From Anaerovirgula multivorans (GTDB taxonomy: Bacteria; Bacillota; Clostridia; Peptostreptococcales; Natronincolaceae): 64,000 nt of DNA. Made by a program: the position numbers and the translations under genes. The stretch lies in NCBI RefSeq assembly GCF_900188145.1, contig NZ_FZOJ01000007.1, positions 62,001-126,000 of the forward strand. Direction: 5' to 3'. This document shows, piece after piece, positions 17,876-26,941 of the stretch. Position 1 is the stretch's first letter; every line of letters begins with the position of its first letter. Under the pieces are notes generated by a model. That model made no database searches. It was not told the origin of the DNA and worked only from the letters and a program-made list of their open reading frames with translations.

Positions 17876-19054
17876 TTAATTATAGATGGTTCCTCTATAA
17901 TATCTACTCTCCCAATTCCACCAGTCTACTTCTCCCACCACTGGAAATCTAATCTCCTCAACCTCCTTTAAGGATAATAATTCCTTCGTGGGGCCAGTGA
18001 CTACTACACCATAAATTTTTACCCCATTTTTCGTTACATAATCTAATCGTTCCTGTAACATAAGGTGATTCCTATTTCCTCTGTAAGCTTTTTGGGCCCA
18101 AGCTTCATTTTCAACTAAAAATTCTAATCCTCTGATGAATGCCGTAGTTTTTTTATCTTCATCCCCATAGACTTTCATTGAATGATTCCCTGGACTTTCT
18201 GGTTCGTAAACCAACGAATGAGCAAAATGAGGGAAACCCAGTAGTCCACCGGTTACACTTATAAATTCTCCTCTTCCCAAGTCGGTCTCTACTCCTGTAT
18301 CAACAGCAAACCAAAGTAAATCCAAATCATATTCTCCAAAAATATTATAGGCTTCTTCAAGAGAGTAGCTTTTATCAAAGGAAACTGCTAGCTCTGATAC
18401 TGTTCCCTCCGGCAGGATTTCTAAAGTATTCCAAGCAGCAATTTCTCTTCCTTCATCAAAAATTTCTTCTGAAATCTCAGGATAAACAAAATACAACTTC
18501 ACATCTAAAGAACCATCAGACCAGTCTCTTTCTACATTCATCCAATTAAAAAACATATTACTTTTCAATCTACCAATAGATTGTTCCTCACGACCTACTC
18601 GTTTTCTCAACTCAACATTACTCTCCATTCTGAAAAAACTTTTTATATTGCTACCCCCACTTCCTGGGGTAACATTGGGCATGGTTAGTTCCGTTACCAT
18701 GTTAGCAGTTTGAATCATTCTTTCGGCACGACTATTTCTCCCTCCTAATCCAAAGAATATGCCTGATAAAAGTCCACTGATCAATGTTATCACCACTACT
18801 GTAGAGATCGCAGAGGCAGTGGTTGAAAATCTATTTTTCCATTTTGCCGTCTTGAGAATTTTAATTTGCTTTTCTTCTCTTATTATTTCTTCTCTATCAT
18901 TGGTATTAGCTGTGTTTTTTTCTAGTTCATTATCTAATTTATTGTTGCATTGCTTACAGGAATTTATATGGTTTTCTATTTCCTTTTCCTTTTCCATATC
19001 CAAAGAACCCTCTAGGTATTCTTGCCAGTTTTTTTCTACATCTGAACATTTCAT
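17876..19054 (-). CDS. Membrane anti-sigma factor-like protein with zinc finger (orphan)
   Basis: The N-terminal zinc-binding motif has Cys-3, His-29, Cys-33 and Cys-36 (HINSCKQC), as in zf-HC2 anti-sigma domains. A basic stretch and one membrane helix follow (about residues 77-105, VVVITLISGLLSGIFFG). The extracytoplasmic part of roughly 280 residues resembles the sigma-factor regulator N- and C-terminal domains of Firmicute anti-sigma proteins. These normally follow their ECF sigma gene, but no sigma gene lies upstream (19055-19421 is non-coding). It is probably anti-sigma; the partner must be encoded elsewhere or has been lost. Start after GGAGGAGATAGAAA. Confidence 0.75.
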   Translation of the reverse strand: MKCSDVEKNWQEYLEGSLDMEKEKEIENHINSCKQCNNKLDNELEKNTANTNDREEIIREEKQIKILKTAKWKNRFSTTASAISTVVVITLISGLLSGIFFGLGGRNSRAERMIQTANMVTELTMPNVTPGSGGSNIKSFFRMESNVELRKRVGREEQSIGRLKSNMFFNWMNVERDWSDGSLDVKLYFVYPEISEEIFDEGREIAAWNTLEILPEGTVSELAVSFDKSYSLEEAYNIFGEYDLDLLWFAVDTGVETDLGRGEFISVTGGLLGFPHFAHSLVYEPESPGNHSMKVYGDEDKKTTAFIRGLEFLVENEAWAQKAYRGNRNHLMLQERLDYVTKNGVKIYGVVVTGPTKELLSLKEVEEIRFPVVGEVDWWNWESRYYRGTIYN

Positions 19055-19132
19055 TTTCTATCTCCTCCCTCCATTAATATCTTCACCTTAATTATAACAA
19101 ATTCTGTCCTAAAAATATTATCTAACCTATAG

Positions 19133-19159
19133 AAAAAGTGGTGGAAATTACTCCACCAC
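19133..19159 (-). terminator. Terminator downstream of the ABC-F gene
   Basis: On the minus strand GTGGTGGA..TCCACCAC is followed by TTTTTCT. It lies 260 bases past the ABC-F stop. The rest of 19055-19421 has no intact gene. A short out-of-frame stretch on the plus strand at 19300-19372 reads LPDFVKDRLVLSLYEVEN, which looks protein-like but has no start and was not identified. Confidence 0.7.
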
Positions 19160-19421
19160 ATGCTATACTTCTATAGATCTCCCTCTACTCATACTATTTA
19201 AACACCTTTGCTGATTTTATCTTACTATTGTAATCAGGCTTGTTTATGAAGATTCCTCAAAATATGAATTAAAAACGAATGGATGGAGGTAGATAATGAA
19301 AGAAATTACCGGATTTTGTCAAGGATAGACTTGTACTCTCTCTCTATGAAGTTGAAAATCTTCATAGTCTAAAATAATTCTGCAAGAGGAATTTCTCTTG
19401 AATAGCTAGCAAACATAGGCA

Positions 19422-21083
19422 TCATTCGTCTTCTACCCTTATGTGTAGCTTAAGCTTTTTTAGTTGATTTAGCACTTCATAGTATTCTTTATCTAACGCT
19501 GCAATGTCATCTTTTTTTGATGGCATTGATAGTCTTCCAGTGACTTCAGTAAGGCGATTTTGCAGTACAAGTATCTCTTTTTCAATTTCCTCCTTAGCAT
19601 TATTCGGGCATTTATTTTTACTTGTTAAATATTCTTGGTAATTTCCCTGAAACATCTTTATTTCATGGTTTTCTATTGTCATAATATGATCTGCAACGGA
19701 AGTTACAAAGCTTCTATCATGGGAAACTAATAGTAAAGTTCTGTCATATTCTTTAAGGGCTTCCTCTATTACTTCAAGAGAGCTTATATCCATATAATTG
19801 GTGGGCTCGTCTAGTACAAGAAGATTGATATCCTGTAATAGTATTTTAGCAAAAGAGACCTTAACTCGTTCTCCTCCACTTAGTATATTTACTTTTTTAT
19901 AAATATCCTCTCTTTTAAACAACAGCCTTGCTAATAATATTCTCCCATAGGTCTCATCATACATGCTACTTTCCATGACATTTTCTATTATGCTACACTT
20001 CTCTTTTAAAATACTCATGTCCTGGCTAAAATATCCTATTTTTGCTCCTTGGGCAATTTTTATAGCATCATCCTTCTCCATAATCATCTTAATTAAGGTG
20101 CTTTTCCCACATCCGTTGGACCCAATTAATGCGATCTTAGCACCATTATAAATGATGAAGTTTGCCTGCCTAAATACAATTTTTTCTTCAAATGCTTTAT
20201 TAATATTTTCTCCTTGTATGATTATTTTACTATGCACCTTACTAGAATCTGTAACCTCTAATTTAATTTTTTCTTGTTTTTTAGGCTTTTCTTTAACTTC
20301 TAGATGCTCTATTCGTGCCTCTATGTTTTTTACTGCTCTATCAAGATTTGCCTTTGCCTTTTGATTTCCCATCTTATGAAGCCTAGCTTCAGAGTTACCC
20401 ATTCTTTTAGGTGCATTTCTTGTTCCCTTTATTTTATGCTTTGTACCTTCAATGACTTCCTCTAGTCTCTTCTTTTTCTTTGTATATTGCTGATATTCAA
20501 ATTCCTTTCTTTCTCTCTCTTCAGCCTTTTGAACACTATATTCACTATAGTTGCCATGATATATTTTTATCTTACCATTTTCTATTTCTAATATTTTATT
20601 GCATAGTTTATCTAAAAAACTTCTGTCATGGGATATCATCAACAGAGCACCTTTGTATTCTTCAAATCTGCTTTCCATTAATTCAATGCCTTCCATATCT
20701 ACATTACTGGTGGGCTCATCTGCAAATATCATTGGAGTATCCTTCTCTAAGCCCTGCGCAACCTTAAATCTGGTCTTCTCCCCTCCACTCATCCTTGCAT
20801 CCCAGGTATTTGAAATTCCAAACTTCGAAGCCATTTCACTACTGATATTTTTATTTTCAGGCTCTCCCAATTGTGATATATATGCCAATTTTCTATATAG
20901 CTTAACCCATCCTTCATCAGGTTCTAATCTCTGACTCATCATATTCATGAAAGTGGTTTTCCCCACTCCATTGACTCCCACAATTCCAATTCTGTCTTCG
21001 GAATAGATTTTTAGATTTTCTATCTCTACTATCAATCTATCTCTAAAATATTTCTTAATATTACTACACTCCATTAATAACAT
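19422..21083 (-). CDS. ABC-F family ATPase (ribosome-protection type)
   Basis: Two ABC domains in one soluble chain of 553 residues: Walker A GVNGVGKTT near residue 36 and GSNGCGKST near 320; signatures MSGGEKTRF and LSGGERVKV; Walker B motifs ending FADEPTS and LDEPTN. A charged linker of about 80 residues joins them, as expected for ABC-F proteins that act on the ribosome. The overall layout resembles Vga/Lsa/CplR-type antibiotic-resistance proteins of Firmicutes rather than EttA. It has no membrane segments. The leader contains a terminator hairpin that includes the ribosome binding site, consistent with antibiotic-induced attenuation. The drug class cannot be read from sequence. Confidence 0.88.
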   Translation of the reverse strand: MLLMECSNIKKYFRDRLIVEIENLKIYSEDRIGIVGVNGVGKTTFMNMMSQRLEPDEGWVKLYRKLAYISQLGEPENKNISSEMASKFGISNTWDARMSGGEKTRFKVAQGLEKDTPMIFADEPTSNVDMEGIELMESRFEEYKGALLMISHDRSFLDKLCNKILEIENGKIKIYHGNYSEYSVQKAEERERKEFEYQQYTKKKKRLEEVIEGTKHKIKGTRNAPKRMGNSEARLHKMGNQKAKANLDRAVKNIEARIEHLEVKEKPKKQEKIKLEVTDSSKVHSKIIIQGENINKAFEEKIVFRQANFIIYNGAKIALIGSNGCGKSTLIKMIMEKDDAIKIAQGAKIGYFSQDMSILKEKCSIIENVMESSMYDETYGRILLARLLFKREDIYKKVNILSGGERVKVSFAKILLQDINLLVLDEPTNYMDISSLEVIEEALKEYDRTLLLVSHDRSFVTSVADHIMTIENHEIKMFQGNYQEYLTSKNKCPNNAKEEIEKEILVLQNRLTEVTGRLSMPSKKDDIAALDKEYYEVLNQLKKLKLHIRVEDE

Positions 21084-21145
21084 AAAAAAACCCCTCCTTG
21101 TAACCTGGAGAGGATAGTATCCTAATTATAGTATCGTCCTAATAT
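21084..21145 (-). promoter_or_regulatory. Attenuator leader of the ABC-F gene
   Basis: In the minus-strand transcript CCTCTCC pairs with GGAGGGG (seven pairs, one U-G) around a nine-base loop and is followed by seven U and then the AUG. The right arm is the ribosome binding site itself. Upstream are a TATAAT box and the direct repeats ATTAGGAcGATACTAT and ATTAGGATACTAT, with AGGATA-C-TATCCT as a possible alternative stem. This resembles attenuated leaders of resistance ABC-F genes. Confidence 0.65.
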
Positions 21146-21689
21146 GCTTTTGCAAATCAAAGAAATGTGCAATAAAAATCCTACACACATGTTAAGATTT
21201 GAATGAAACATTCGGATTTAAAACATACTACATCAGCAAGCTATCAACAGTTACAAAAATACTATCCACCCACAAGCTCAAATAAAATGCACGACAATAA
21301 AACCCCTACTTAGGACCTTATTGATATTTTCATTTTACACAAATGCTTAAAGTGAATTATATCTTCATTTCTGCAAATACCTTGCCCTTTCTTTAAATAG
21401 TAAATGTCATCTTTCAATGTTATTATACAAATTATTCATTTTGCTGTCAACCTATGTTTCCTGCCCTCTACTAAGAGTAAATCTTAGTATTTCACTCCCA
21501 TCTAAGTTGTCATTCACATGAAAAAAGTTCAAATAGCTTTTTAATATGCTCTTGAGAGATACCCGCTCTCTTGTCTTTAACCCTTTTTCAATGCAAAATT
21601 TTGAGACAATGATTCAATTCATTGTCCCATTTGCTAATTACTATTTTATAACGATTTGTATATAGACTTTACAATTCTCCTGCTCACAG
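21146..21689. other. Gene-free stretch with an unidentified short open frame
   Basis: No recognisable gene. On the minus strand about 21467-21620 a 50-codon open frame without a good start reads ERVSLKSILKSYLNFFHVND and ends SRGQET. It could be the tail of a decayed gene but I do not recognise the family. Confidence 0.35.
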
Positions 21690-22874
21690 TTATGATAGCA
21701 TTTTATCTCCGAAACCCTTCCCAAAATTAATACATTCCTGTAGCTCTTCTTCATTGGGCATATATTTGAATTTAATACTATCTTGAATAATTTTAACTCT
21801 AGCTTTTTTTAGATATTCATCTAATACTTTTGGTGATTCTCCGCTCCATCCATAGCTTCCAAAGGATGCTCCGACTTTATCTATGAATTTAAGTCCTTGC
21901 ATTTCCTCTAATACAGGAGTCAACGAGCTAAGTATTCCATTGTTCACTGTAGAAGAACCACATATAATCCCTTTCGCCTTAAATATTTCAGTCAATACAT
22001 CATTTTTATCTGCAGTGGCAACATTATAGATTTTATAACTTATATCTACTTCATCTAAGCCCTGACCTATATGCTCAGCCATCTTTTTTGTGGCTCCCCA
22101 CATAGAATTGTAAAATATAACTACGCTATTGTCTGACTTGCCACTTGCCCATTCATAATACTTTTCAACTATTCTCATTGGATCTTCTCTCCATATTATG
22201 CCATGACTTGGTGCAATCATATCTATAGGTAAATTAAAGGTTTTTAATTCATCTATTTTCTTAACAACTAGCTTACTAAAAGGTGTTAAGATGTTGGCAT
22301 AATATTTTAAAGCCTCTTGATACACTTCTGTTTCATCAACCTCGTCATTAAATACATCAGAAGAAGCAAAGTGCTGCCCAAAGGCATCATTAGAAAATAA
22401 TATATTTTTTCCTGTTAAATAGGTAAACATACTATCTGGCCAATGCAGCATAGGTGCTTCAACAAATATCATATTATTTTCACCAATATTAATTTTATCG
22501 CCGGTTTTTACGACTTGAATGTTCCATTCTTTATGATAGTGTCTCTTAATACTTTCCTCCCCACTTTTAGATGAGATAATGGTTACATTAGGACAATATT
22601 CCATAATCGTAGGTAATGCTCCAGAATGGTCAGGTTCTGCATGATTAATTACCACATAGTCAATCTTGGCTATATCAATCACTTCTTTTAGCCTCTCTAA
22701 AAATATTTCAGTAAGTGGTTCCCATACTGTGTCTATGAGAACATTTTTTTCATCTTTAATCAAATATGCATTATATGTTGATCCTCTATGGGTTGATAAT
22801 TCATAGCCATGGAAATATCTAACTTCCCAATCATTAGCTCCAACCCAATATACATCTTCTTTCAATTTTTTCAT
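21690..22874 (-). CDS. fprA: Flavodiiron protein (FprA, A-type flavoprotein)
   Basis: Reduces O2 (or NO) to water (or N2O) using electrons from rubredoxin or a reductase, protecting anaerobes. The N-terminal beta-lactamase-like domain carries the diiron ligands in NHAEPDHSGALP near residue 80, EAPMLHWPDSMFTY near 140, and later SHGIIW near 225. The C-terminal flavodoxin domain starts at about 250 (VVIFYNSMWGATKKMAEHIG) for FMN. At 394 residues it is the standard two-domain form without fused rubredoxin. It is transcribed alone. Confidence 0.95.
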   Translation of the reverse strand: MKKLKEDVYWVGANDWEVRYFHGYELSTHRGSTYNAYLIKDEKNVLIDTVWEPLTEIFLERLKEVIDIAKIDYVVINHAEPDHSGALPTIMEYCPNVTIISSKSGEESIKRHYHKEWNIQVVKTGDKINIGENNMIFVEAPMLHWPDSMFTYLTGKNILFSNDAFGQHFASSDVFNDEVDETEVYQEALKYYANILTPFSKLVVKKIDELKTFNLPIDMIAPSHGIIWREDPMRIVEKYYEWASGKSDNSVVIFYNSMWGATKKMAEHIGQGLDEVDISYKIYNVATADKNDVLTEIFKAKGIICGSSTVNNGILSSLTPVLEEMQGLKFIDKVGASFGSYGWSGESPKVLDEYLKKARVKIIQDSIKFKYMPNEEELQECINFGKGFGDKMLS

Positions 22875-23046
22875 ATATGTGTTCCTCCCACTTCTTCTAT
22901 GTTATATAGTTATTATTTGCTTTAAATACTATATTATCCATATAAAAGTTAAGTACATGGGAAACCGCCATTATTTACGATCATGCTCTCCATATCGTTT
23001 TAACAACGGTTTTTCATCTTAAATTGCACCGTAAGAAAACATCATT

Positions 23047-24405
23047 TTAGTTCCCTTCACTACACTGCCTTTCCATCACTCTCATTTCCTTTTTCAGCAT
23101 TACTGCTGTGAATATTGTGGCTAGGAAATCTGCTAATGGAAACGTAAGCCAGATTCCTAATAATCCTAATCCATAAATTCTTGGCAGAATGAGAACAAGA
23201 GGAATAAAAAAGAGTACTTGTCTGGAAAGAGTTAATATTAATGATGGTATAGCTTTACCAATGGATTGAAATAAAGCTGCACCTATAATTTGCACACCTA
23301 TAATAGGTACCATAGAGATAACGATTCGCAAAGCAAAAACACCATTTTCGATTAGTTCTGGATTCTTATCAAACATCCCTATAATAAAGTTTGGAAAAAG
23401 CTCTCCAAATAAAGTACTCACCAATGCAAATATCGTTGTAGCAATAATGGATAATTTCACCGCTTCTTTTACCCGGCTAATTTTCTTGGCACCATAATTA
23501 TACCCTACAATTGGCTGCATTCCTTGGACAATGCCAAACAGCGGCATAAATAAGAACATGATTACCCTCTGGACAACACCATATACAGATAAAGCCAATT
23601 CTCCACCATAAAAAGTAAGGGAATTATTCAATATTATTGCCATAGCACTGCCTGCCACCTGTCTGGCGAAGGAAGAAAAGCCAATGGTCATAGTTTCATA
23701 GATAATTTTCCAATCTGGTTTTAAATGATGCAGTTTTACTTTTAACGTACTCTGTTTTCCGTACATATAGGACAATACATATATTACTGAAACCAGCTGT
23801 GACAAAATCGTAGCTAAAGCGGCACCACGAATTCCCATGTTCATAGGGAAAATAAATAGATAATCTAAAAATATATTTGTAACGGCACCAATCATCATCG
23901 AAAACATAGCAGCCTTTGCATTTCCTTCTGCACGGATTAAATTATTACCAGAAACTGCAAAGGGAAAATAAATGCTTCCGATTAAAATTACCTGTAAATA
24001 TTCTTTAGCATAGGGCAGCAGTATATCCGTAGCACCAAAAATTCTTAACAAAGGGTCTATAAAGATCGAGCCCAGAACACATATAAGTATTCCTAGAACA
24101 GCAACTGATAAAAAGGAATTTCCTGCCACATGATTAGCCCTCTCGCTATTTTTGGCACCCAAACTCCGTGAAATAACCGAGGCTGCTCCAATGCCTACCA
24201 TCTGTGCAACTGCCATAATTATCATTTGAACAGGAAACGCAATGGTTAACCCTCCTATGGCTAGGTATCCAATACCTCTCCCGATAAAAATTGTATCTAC
24301 AATATTATACAATGCATTCACAAGCATTCCCACCGTAGCTGGCAAGGACAAATCCATCAATAGTTTAATCATTTTCTGATTCTCAAGTCTATGGTTTCTT
24401 TCCAT
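23047..24405 (-). CDS. MATE family efflux transporter
   Basis: Multidrug and toxin extrusion permease of 452 residues with about twelve membrane helices. The start MIKLLMDLSLPATVGMLVNA and the segment NIVDTIFIGRGIGYLAIGG are typical; the second half repeats the pattern around GIVQGMQPIVGYNYGAKK near residue 280. It would export cationic drugs or metabolites in exchange for Na+ or H+. It lies 16 bases after a MarR regulator on the same strand and is presumably derepressed with it. Confidence 0.93.
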   Translation of the reverse strand: MERNHRLENQKMIKLLMDLSLPATVGMLVNALYNIVDTIFIGRGIGYLAIGGLTIAFPVQMIIMAVAQMVGIGAASVISRSLGAKNSERANHVAGNSFLSVAVLGILICVLGSIFIDPLLRIFGATDILLPYAKEYLQVILIGSIYFPFAVSGNNLIRAEGNAKAAMFSMMIGAVTNIFLDYLFIFPMNMGIRGAALATILSQLVSVIYVLSYMYGKQSTLKVKLHHLKPDWKIIYETMTIGFSSFARQVAGSAMAIILNNSLTFYGGELALSVYGVVQRVIMFLFMPLFGIVQGMQPIVGYNYGAKKISRVKEAVKLSIIATTIFALVSTLFGELFPNFIIGMFDKNPELIENGVFALRIVISMVPIIGVQIIGAALFQSIGKAIPSLILTLSRQVLFFIPLVLILPRIYGLGLLGIWLTFPLADFLATIFTAVMLKKEMRVMERQCSEGN

Positions 24406-24421
24406 TGTATTTCACCTCTTT

Positions 24422-24883
24422 CTATAATTGAAGCTGATCTTCTGAGTCTTCTTTGGCAAAAAGCATCGTGCTGTTAACCATTTTTTCAAGAATCATATAA
24501 AGACTCTCTCTCTCTTCTTGATTTAAATCTCCTACTAAAATATTCGTCCATGAAATCAATGTACGATATAATATAGGCTCTATCTCCCTAGCCTTATCGG
24601 TAATGAAAACGTTGTAGGCTCTTCGGTCTTCAGTATTTCTTTTTCGGATGACATATCCTGCCTTCTCCAGCTTATCTATTGCCCTTGCTGTAGTTCCCTT
24701 ATCCATCTTCAGCTGATTTGACAGCTCTTCCTGATTAATTCCATCACGTTCATATAAAATCGTTAGAAACATATATTGTCCTCCACCTATATTGTAGGGT
24801 TTCATTTGATTTGCAATATAGGATTGTGCTTGACGATAAAGAATCGATATATATTTCCCCACGGATTTATGATTTGTATGCAC
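24422..24883 (-). CDS. MarR-family repressor of the MATE operon
   Basis: A 153-residue winged-helix regulator. The recognition region QEELSNQLKMDKGTTARAID and wing GYVIRKRNTEDRRAYNVFIT are characteristic. The start is GTG at 24883, five bases after GGAGGGG; a longer frame to 24955 would read through the promoter and operators and is rejected. Two inverted repeats with the core TAGTTGC-N4-GCAACTA flank the -10 region, so it likely represses its own operon with the MATE pump. The inducer is unknown. Confidence 0.9.
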   Translation of the reverse strand: MHTNHKSVGKYISILYRQAQSYIANQMKPYNIGGGQYMFLTILYERDGINQEELSNQLKMDKGTTARAIDKLEKAGYVIRKRNTEDRRAYNVFITDKAREIEPILYRTLISWTNILVGDLNQEERESLYMILEKMVNSTMLFAKEDSEDQLQL

Positions 24884-24896
24884 TTTATCCCCTCCA

Positions 24897-24958
24897 TATA
24901 AATAGTTGCACAAGCAACTATTTATAGTATAAACCAAACCTAGTTGCTTTCGCAACTA
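24897..24958 (-). promoter_or_regulatory. MarR-MATE promoter with two operators
   Basis: Operator 1 has 13-base perfect arms TATAAATAGTTGC / GCAACTATTTATA (24897-24926). Operator 2 is TAGTTGC-TTTC-GCAACTA (24941-24958). On the minus strand TTGCGA (inside operator 2) and TATACT, spaced 18 bases, form the promoter, so one site covers the -35 and the other lies just past the -10. Confidence 0.8.
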
Positions 24959-25116
24959 TTTTTCTCCTAAAAATTTCAATGCTCCTAAAGACTGCATATG
25001 ATTTCAATATTGAACTTTCTATTTTCTTAAGAACAAGCTTACTTCGCAGGAGACCCTTCACTTTGTTCAGAAGGGGTTGAAATTTAGACCAGTTCATTTT
25101 ATGAGGTTGTTTTTAA

Positions 25117-25158
25117 AAAAAGGATGATTTTCCCTTTAGGAAAACCATCCTTTTTTTA
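25117..25158. terminator. Bidirectional terminator after rsgA
   Basis: AAAAAAAGGATGATTTTCC pairs with GGAAAACCATCCTTTTTTT around a short loop, with T-runs on both strands. It ends the rsgA transcript on the minus strand. Upstream, 24960-25116 holds no gene, only a possible half copy of the dispersed repeat near 25054. Confidence 0.88.
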
Positions 25159-25163
25159 AAATT

Positions 25164-26243
25164 CTACCTTCTCCTATTTTTCTCCTTGATAAACTTTCGT
25201 GCATTTTTGATTCCGCCCACTTCTTTGAACATAGAAGTAATCTTTTCTGTTTCAATCTGTTTAGAATTTAAGCCCTCATATTTAGCTTCTTTTTTTAATT
25301 TTAAATAATTTGCAAGCCTATCCTCAGACAACAAACCCTCCTCTATGGCCTTTTGTACTGCACAGCTGGGCTCACTAGAATGAGTACAATCATTAAATTT
25401 ACATTTTGTTGATAGTTCATCAATATCTGAAAAGGTTTTTGATAAATCAGCGCTATCAATCCCAATTTCTCTCATCCCTGGAGTATCAATAACGGCACCC
25501 TCGTTGGAAAGAATAATGATCTCTCGCCTAGTAGTAGTATGCCTGCCTTTATCATCATTTCCTATTTCTTTGGTTTCCAGCGTATTTTCTCCAATAAGCT
25601 TATTAATCAAGGTGGATTTTCCAACACCAGAGGAGCCTATAAAAGCAATGGTTTTGCCACTGCCAAGATAGTTTTTGATAGACAAATATCCGTCCACACT
25701 CATACTTGAAGTAACAAGTACATCCACCCCATAGGCAACAGCATCGAGCTCAGATAGCCTTTGGGAAAGATTATCACATAAGTCAGCTTTAGTAAGCACA
25801 ACAACTGGAGTTGCTCCACTATCCCAGGCAATCCCAAGGTAGCGCTCTACTCTACGAAGATTAAAATCATTGTTAAGAGACATACAGATAAACACTGTAT
25901 CAATGTTTGAAGCTACAATCTGTTCATCATTTGATGTTCCCGCGGCCCTTCTAATAAAGGCACTTTTTCTTGTCAGAACGTGATGAATAATTGCATTTCC
26001 TCCAATACCCTCATTTCGATCAAGCATAACAAAATCTCCTACTGCAGGGTAATCAGATAAAGTTTTTACATCAAAACGAAATTTTCCGGAAATCTCTGCC
26101 GTTAGCTCACCATTTTCTGTTATAACCTTGTATAGATCTTTGTACTGGGAAACTACTCGCCCAATATAAAGACCTGTATATAAAGTAGCCTCAATCATAA
26201 ATCTTTCGCTGAGTCCTAAATTTTTCATATCTATTTTACTCAA
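25164..26243 (-). CDS. rsgA: RsgA: ribosome small-subunit-dependent GTPase
   Basis: Circularly permuted GTPase that checks 30S subunit maturation. An OB-fold N-terminal part (about residues 20-95) is followed by G motifs in permuted order: TKAD (G4) near 150, GSSGVGKSTLINKL (G1) near 203 and DTPGMREIG (G3) near 252. The C-terminal zinc domain shows CKFNDCTHSSEPSCAV near 283. The start is TTG at 26243, eight bases after GAGGAGG. At 359 residues it is slightly longer than the usual 290-350. It is not linked to the common prkC or rpe genes here. Confidence 0.93.
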   Translation of the reverse strand: MSKIDMKNLGLSERFMIEATLYTGLYIGRVVSQYKDLYKVITENGELTAEISGKFRFDVKTLSDYPAVGDFVMLDRNEGIGGNAIIHHVLTRKSAFIRRAAGTSNDEQIVASNIDTVFICMSLNNDFNLRRVERYLGIAWDSGATPVVVLTKADLCDNLSQRLSELDAVAYGVDVLVTSSMSVDGYLSIKNYLGSGKTIAFIGSSGVGKSTLINKLIGENTLETKEIGNDDKGRHTTTRREIIILSNEGAVIDTPGMREIGIDSADLSKTFSDIDELSTKCKFNDCTHSSEPSCAVQKAIEEGLLSEDRLANYLKLKKEAKYEGLNSKQIETEKITSMFKEVGGIKNARKFIKEKNRRR

Positions 26244-26488
26244 TTTTTTATCCTCCTCAAGTTTTAATAATCACTTCTGGGAGGTTTATACACTAAATTA
26301 TTCTGTATACACCTCCCCACTTGCTACAATCTCCACCGTACTATGATTAAACATAAAATAACAACTCCTTTCCTCAAGCCATTAATAATAATTAAATTTT
26401 GATTCTTAGAATTTAATTATACCATAAATATAGATATGTGATTACTGTATAGAAGTTTAAAACCCATTTATTCAATCATACTATATCA

Positions 26489-26833
26489 CTAATCCATCTT
26501 TGGATATATACGTATTTCCTTGCTGTCTATTCCAAGGACTCTGGCCATTATTGCTTCAAAAGAAGCTTTATACTTTAATGATTTGGTTTTGTCCTCCATA
26601 TATTCATTAAAAAACATACTTTGTGGAACAGAAGTCACAGCTCTTAGCAATATATCTGTAGTTTCACAGAGAAATTCTACATTAAAAACACCTTCCTCTA
26701 CCCCCTGTTCAATAATTCGAGCAAATGGATCGACGTACTTCTGAGCAATAGTTAGACCGTATTTATAAAGTGCAAAATCCGACTTCATTATAATGAGAAT
26801 AAAAAATTGCTCAAAGGACTGTACAGTTTCATG
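26489..26833 (-). pseudogene. TetR-family regulator, C-terminal remnant
   Basis: The open frame (HETVQSFEQFFILIIMKSDF onwards) has no start codon in place before Met at 26788 and encodes only about 114 residues. The helices ARIIEQGVEEGVFNVEF and TTDILLRAVTS match the ligand-binding C-terminal domain of TetR regulators; the DNA-binding N-terminus is absent. Upstream sequence is broken by a stop at 26834. It is most likely a decayed gene. The gap 26244-26488 has no feature I recognise. Confidence 0.7.
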
Positions 26834-26867
26834 CTATATGATGTTGTTGGTAGGCTTTAATTATTGT

Positions 26868-26918
26868 TAGCTAATAAAAATTGACAAAATAGCTAATAAT
26901 ATTTATAATAATAGCTAA
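26868..26918 (+). promoter_or_regulatory. Consensus promoter with three phased TAGCTAA sites
   Basis: TTGACA (26881-26886) and TATAAT (26904-26909) are spaced exactly 17 bases. TAGCTAA occurs at 26868, 26890 and 26912, with starts exactly 22 bases apart, and the first two are TAGCTAATAA. They lie upstream of, between and downstream of the promoter boxes. This is the arrangement expected for cooperative autorepression by the Phd-like domain of the next gene. Confidence 0.75.
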
Positions 26919-26941
26919 AATAAGAAATGTGGGGTGCTAGC

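Noticed and set aside
24884-24955. N-terminal extension of the MarR protein
   Set aside because: It would translate the promoter and operators; GTG at 24883 has a good binding site.
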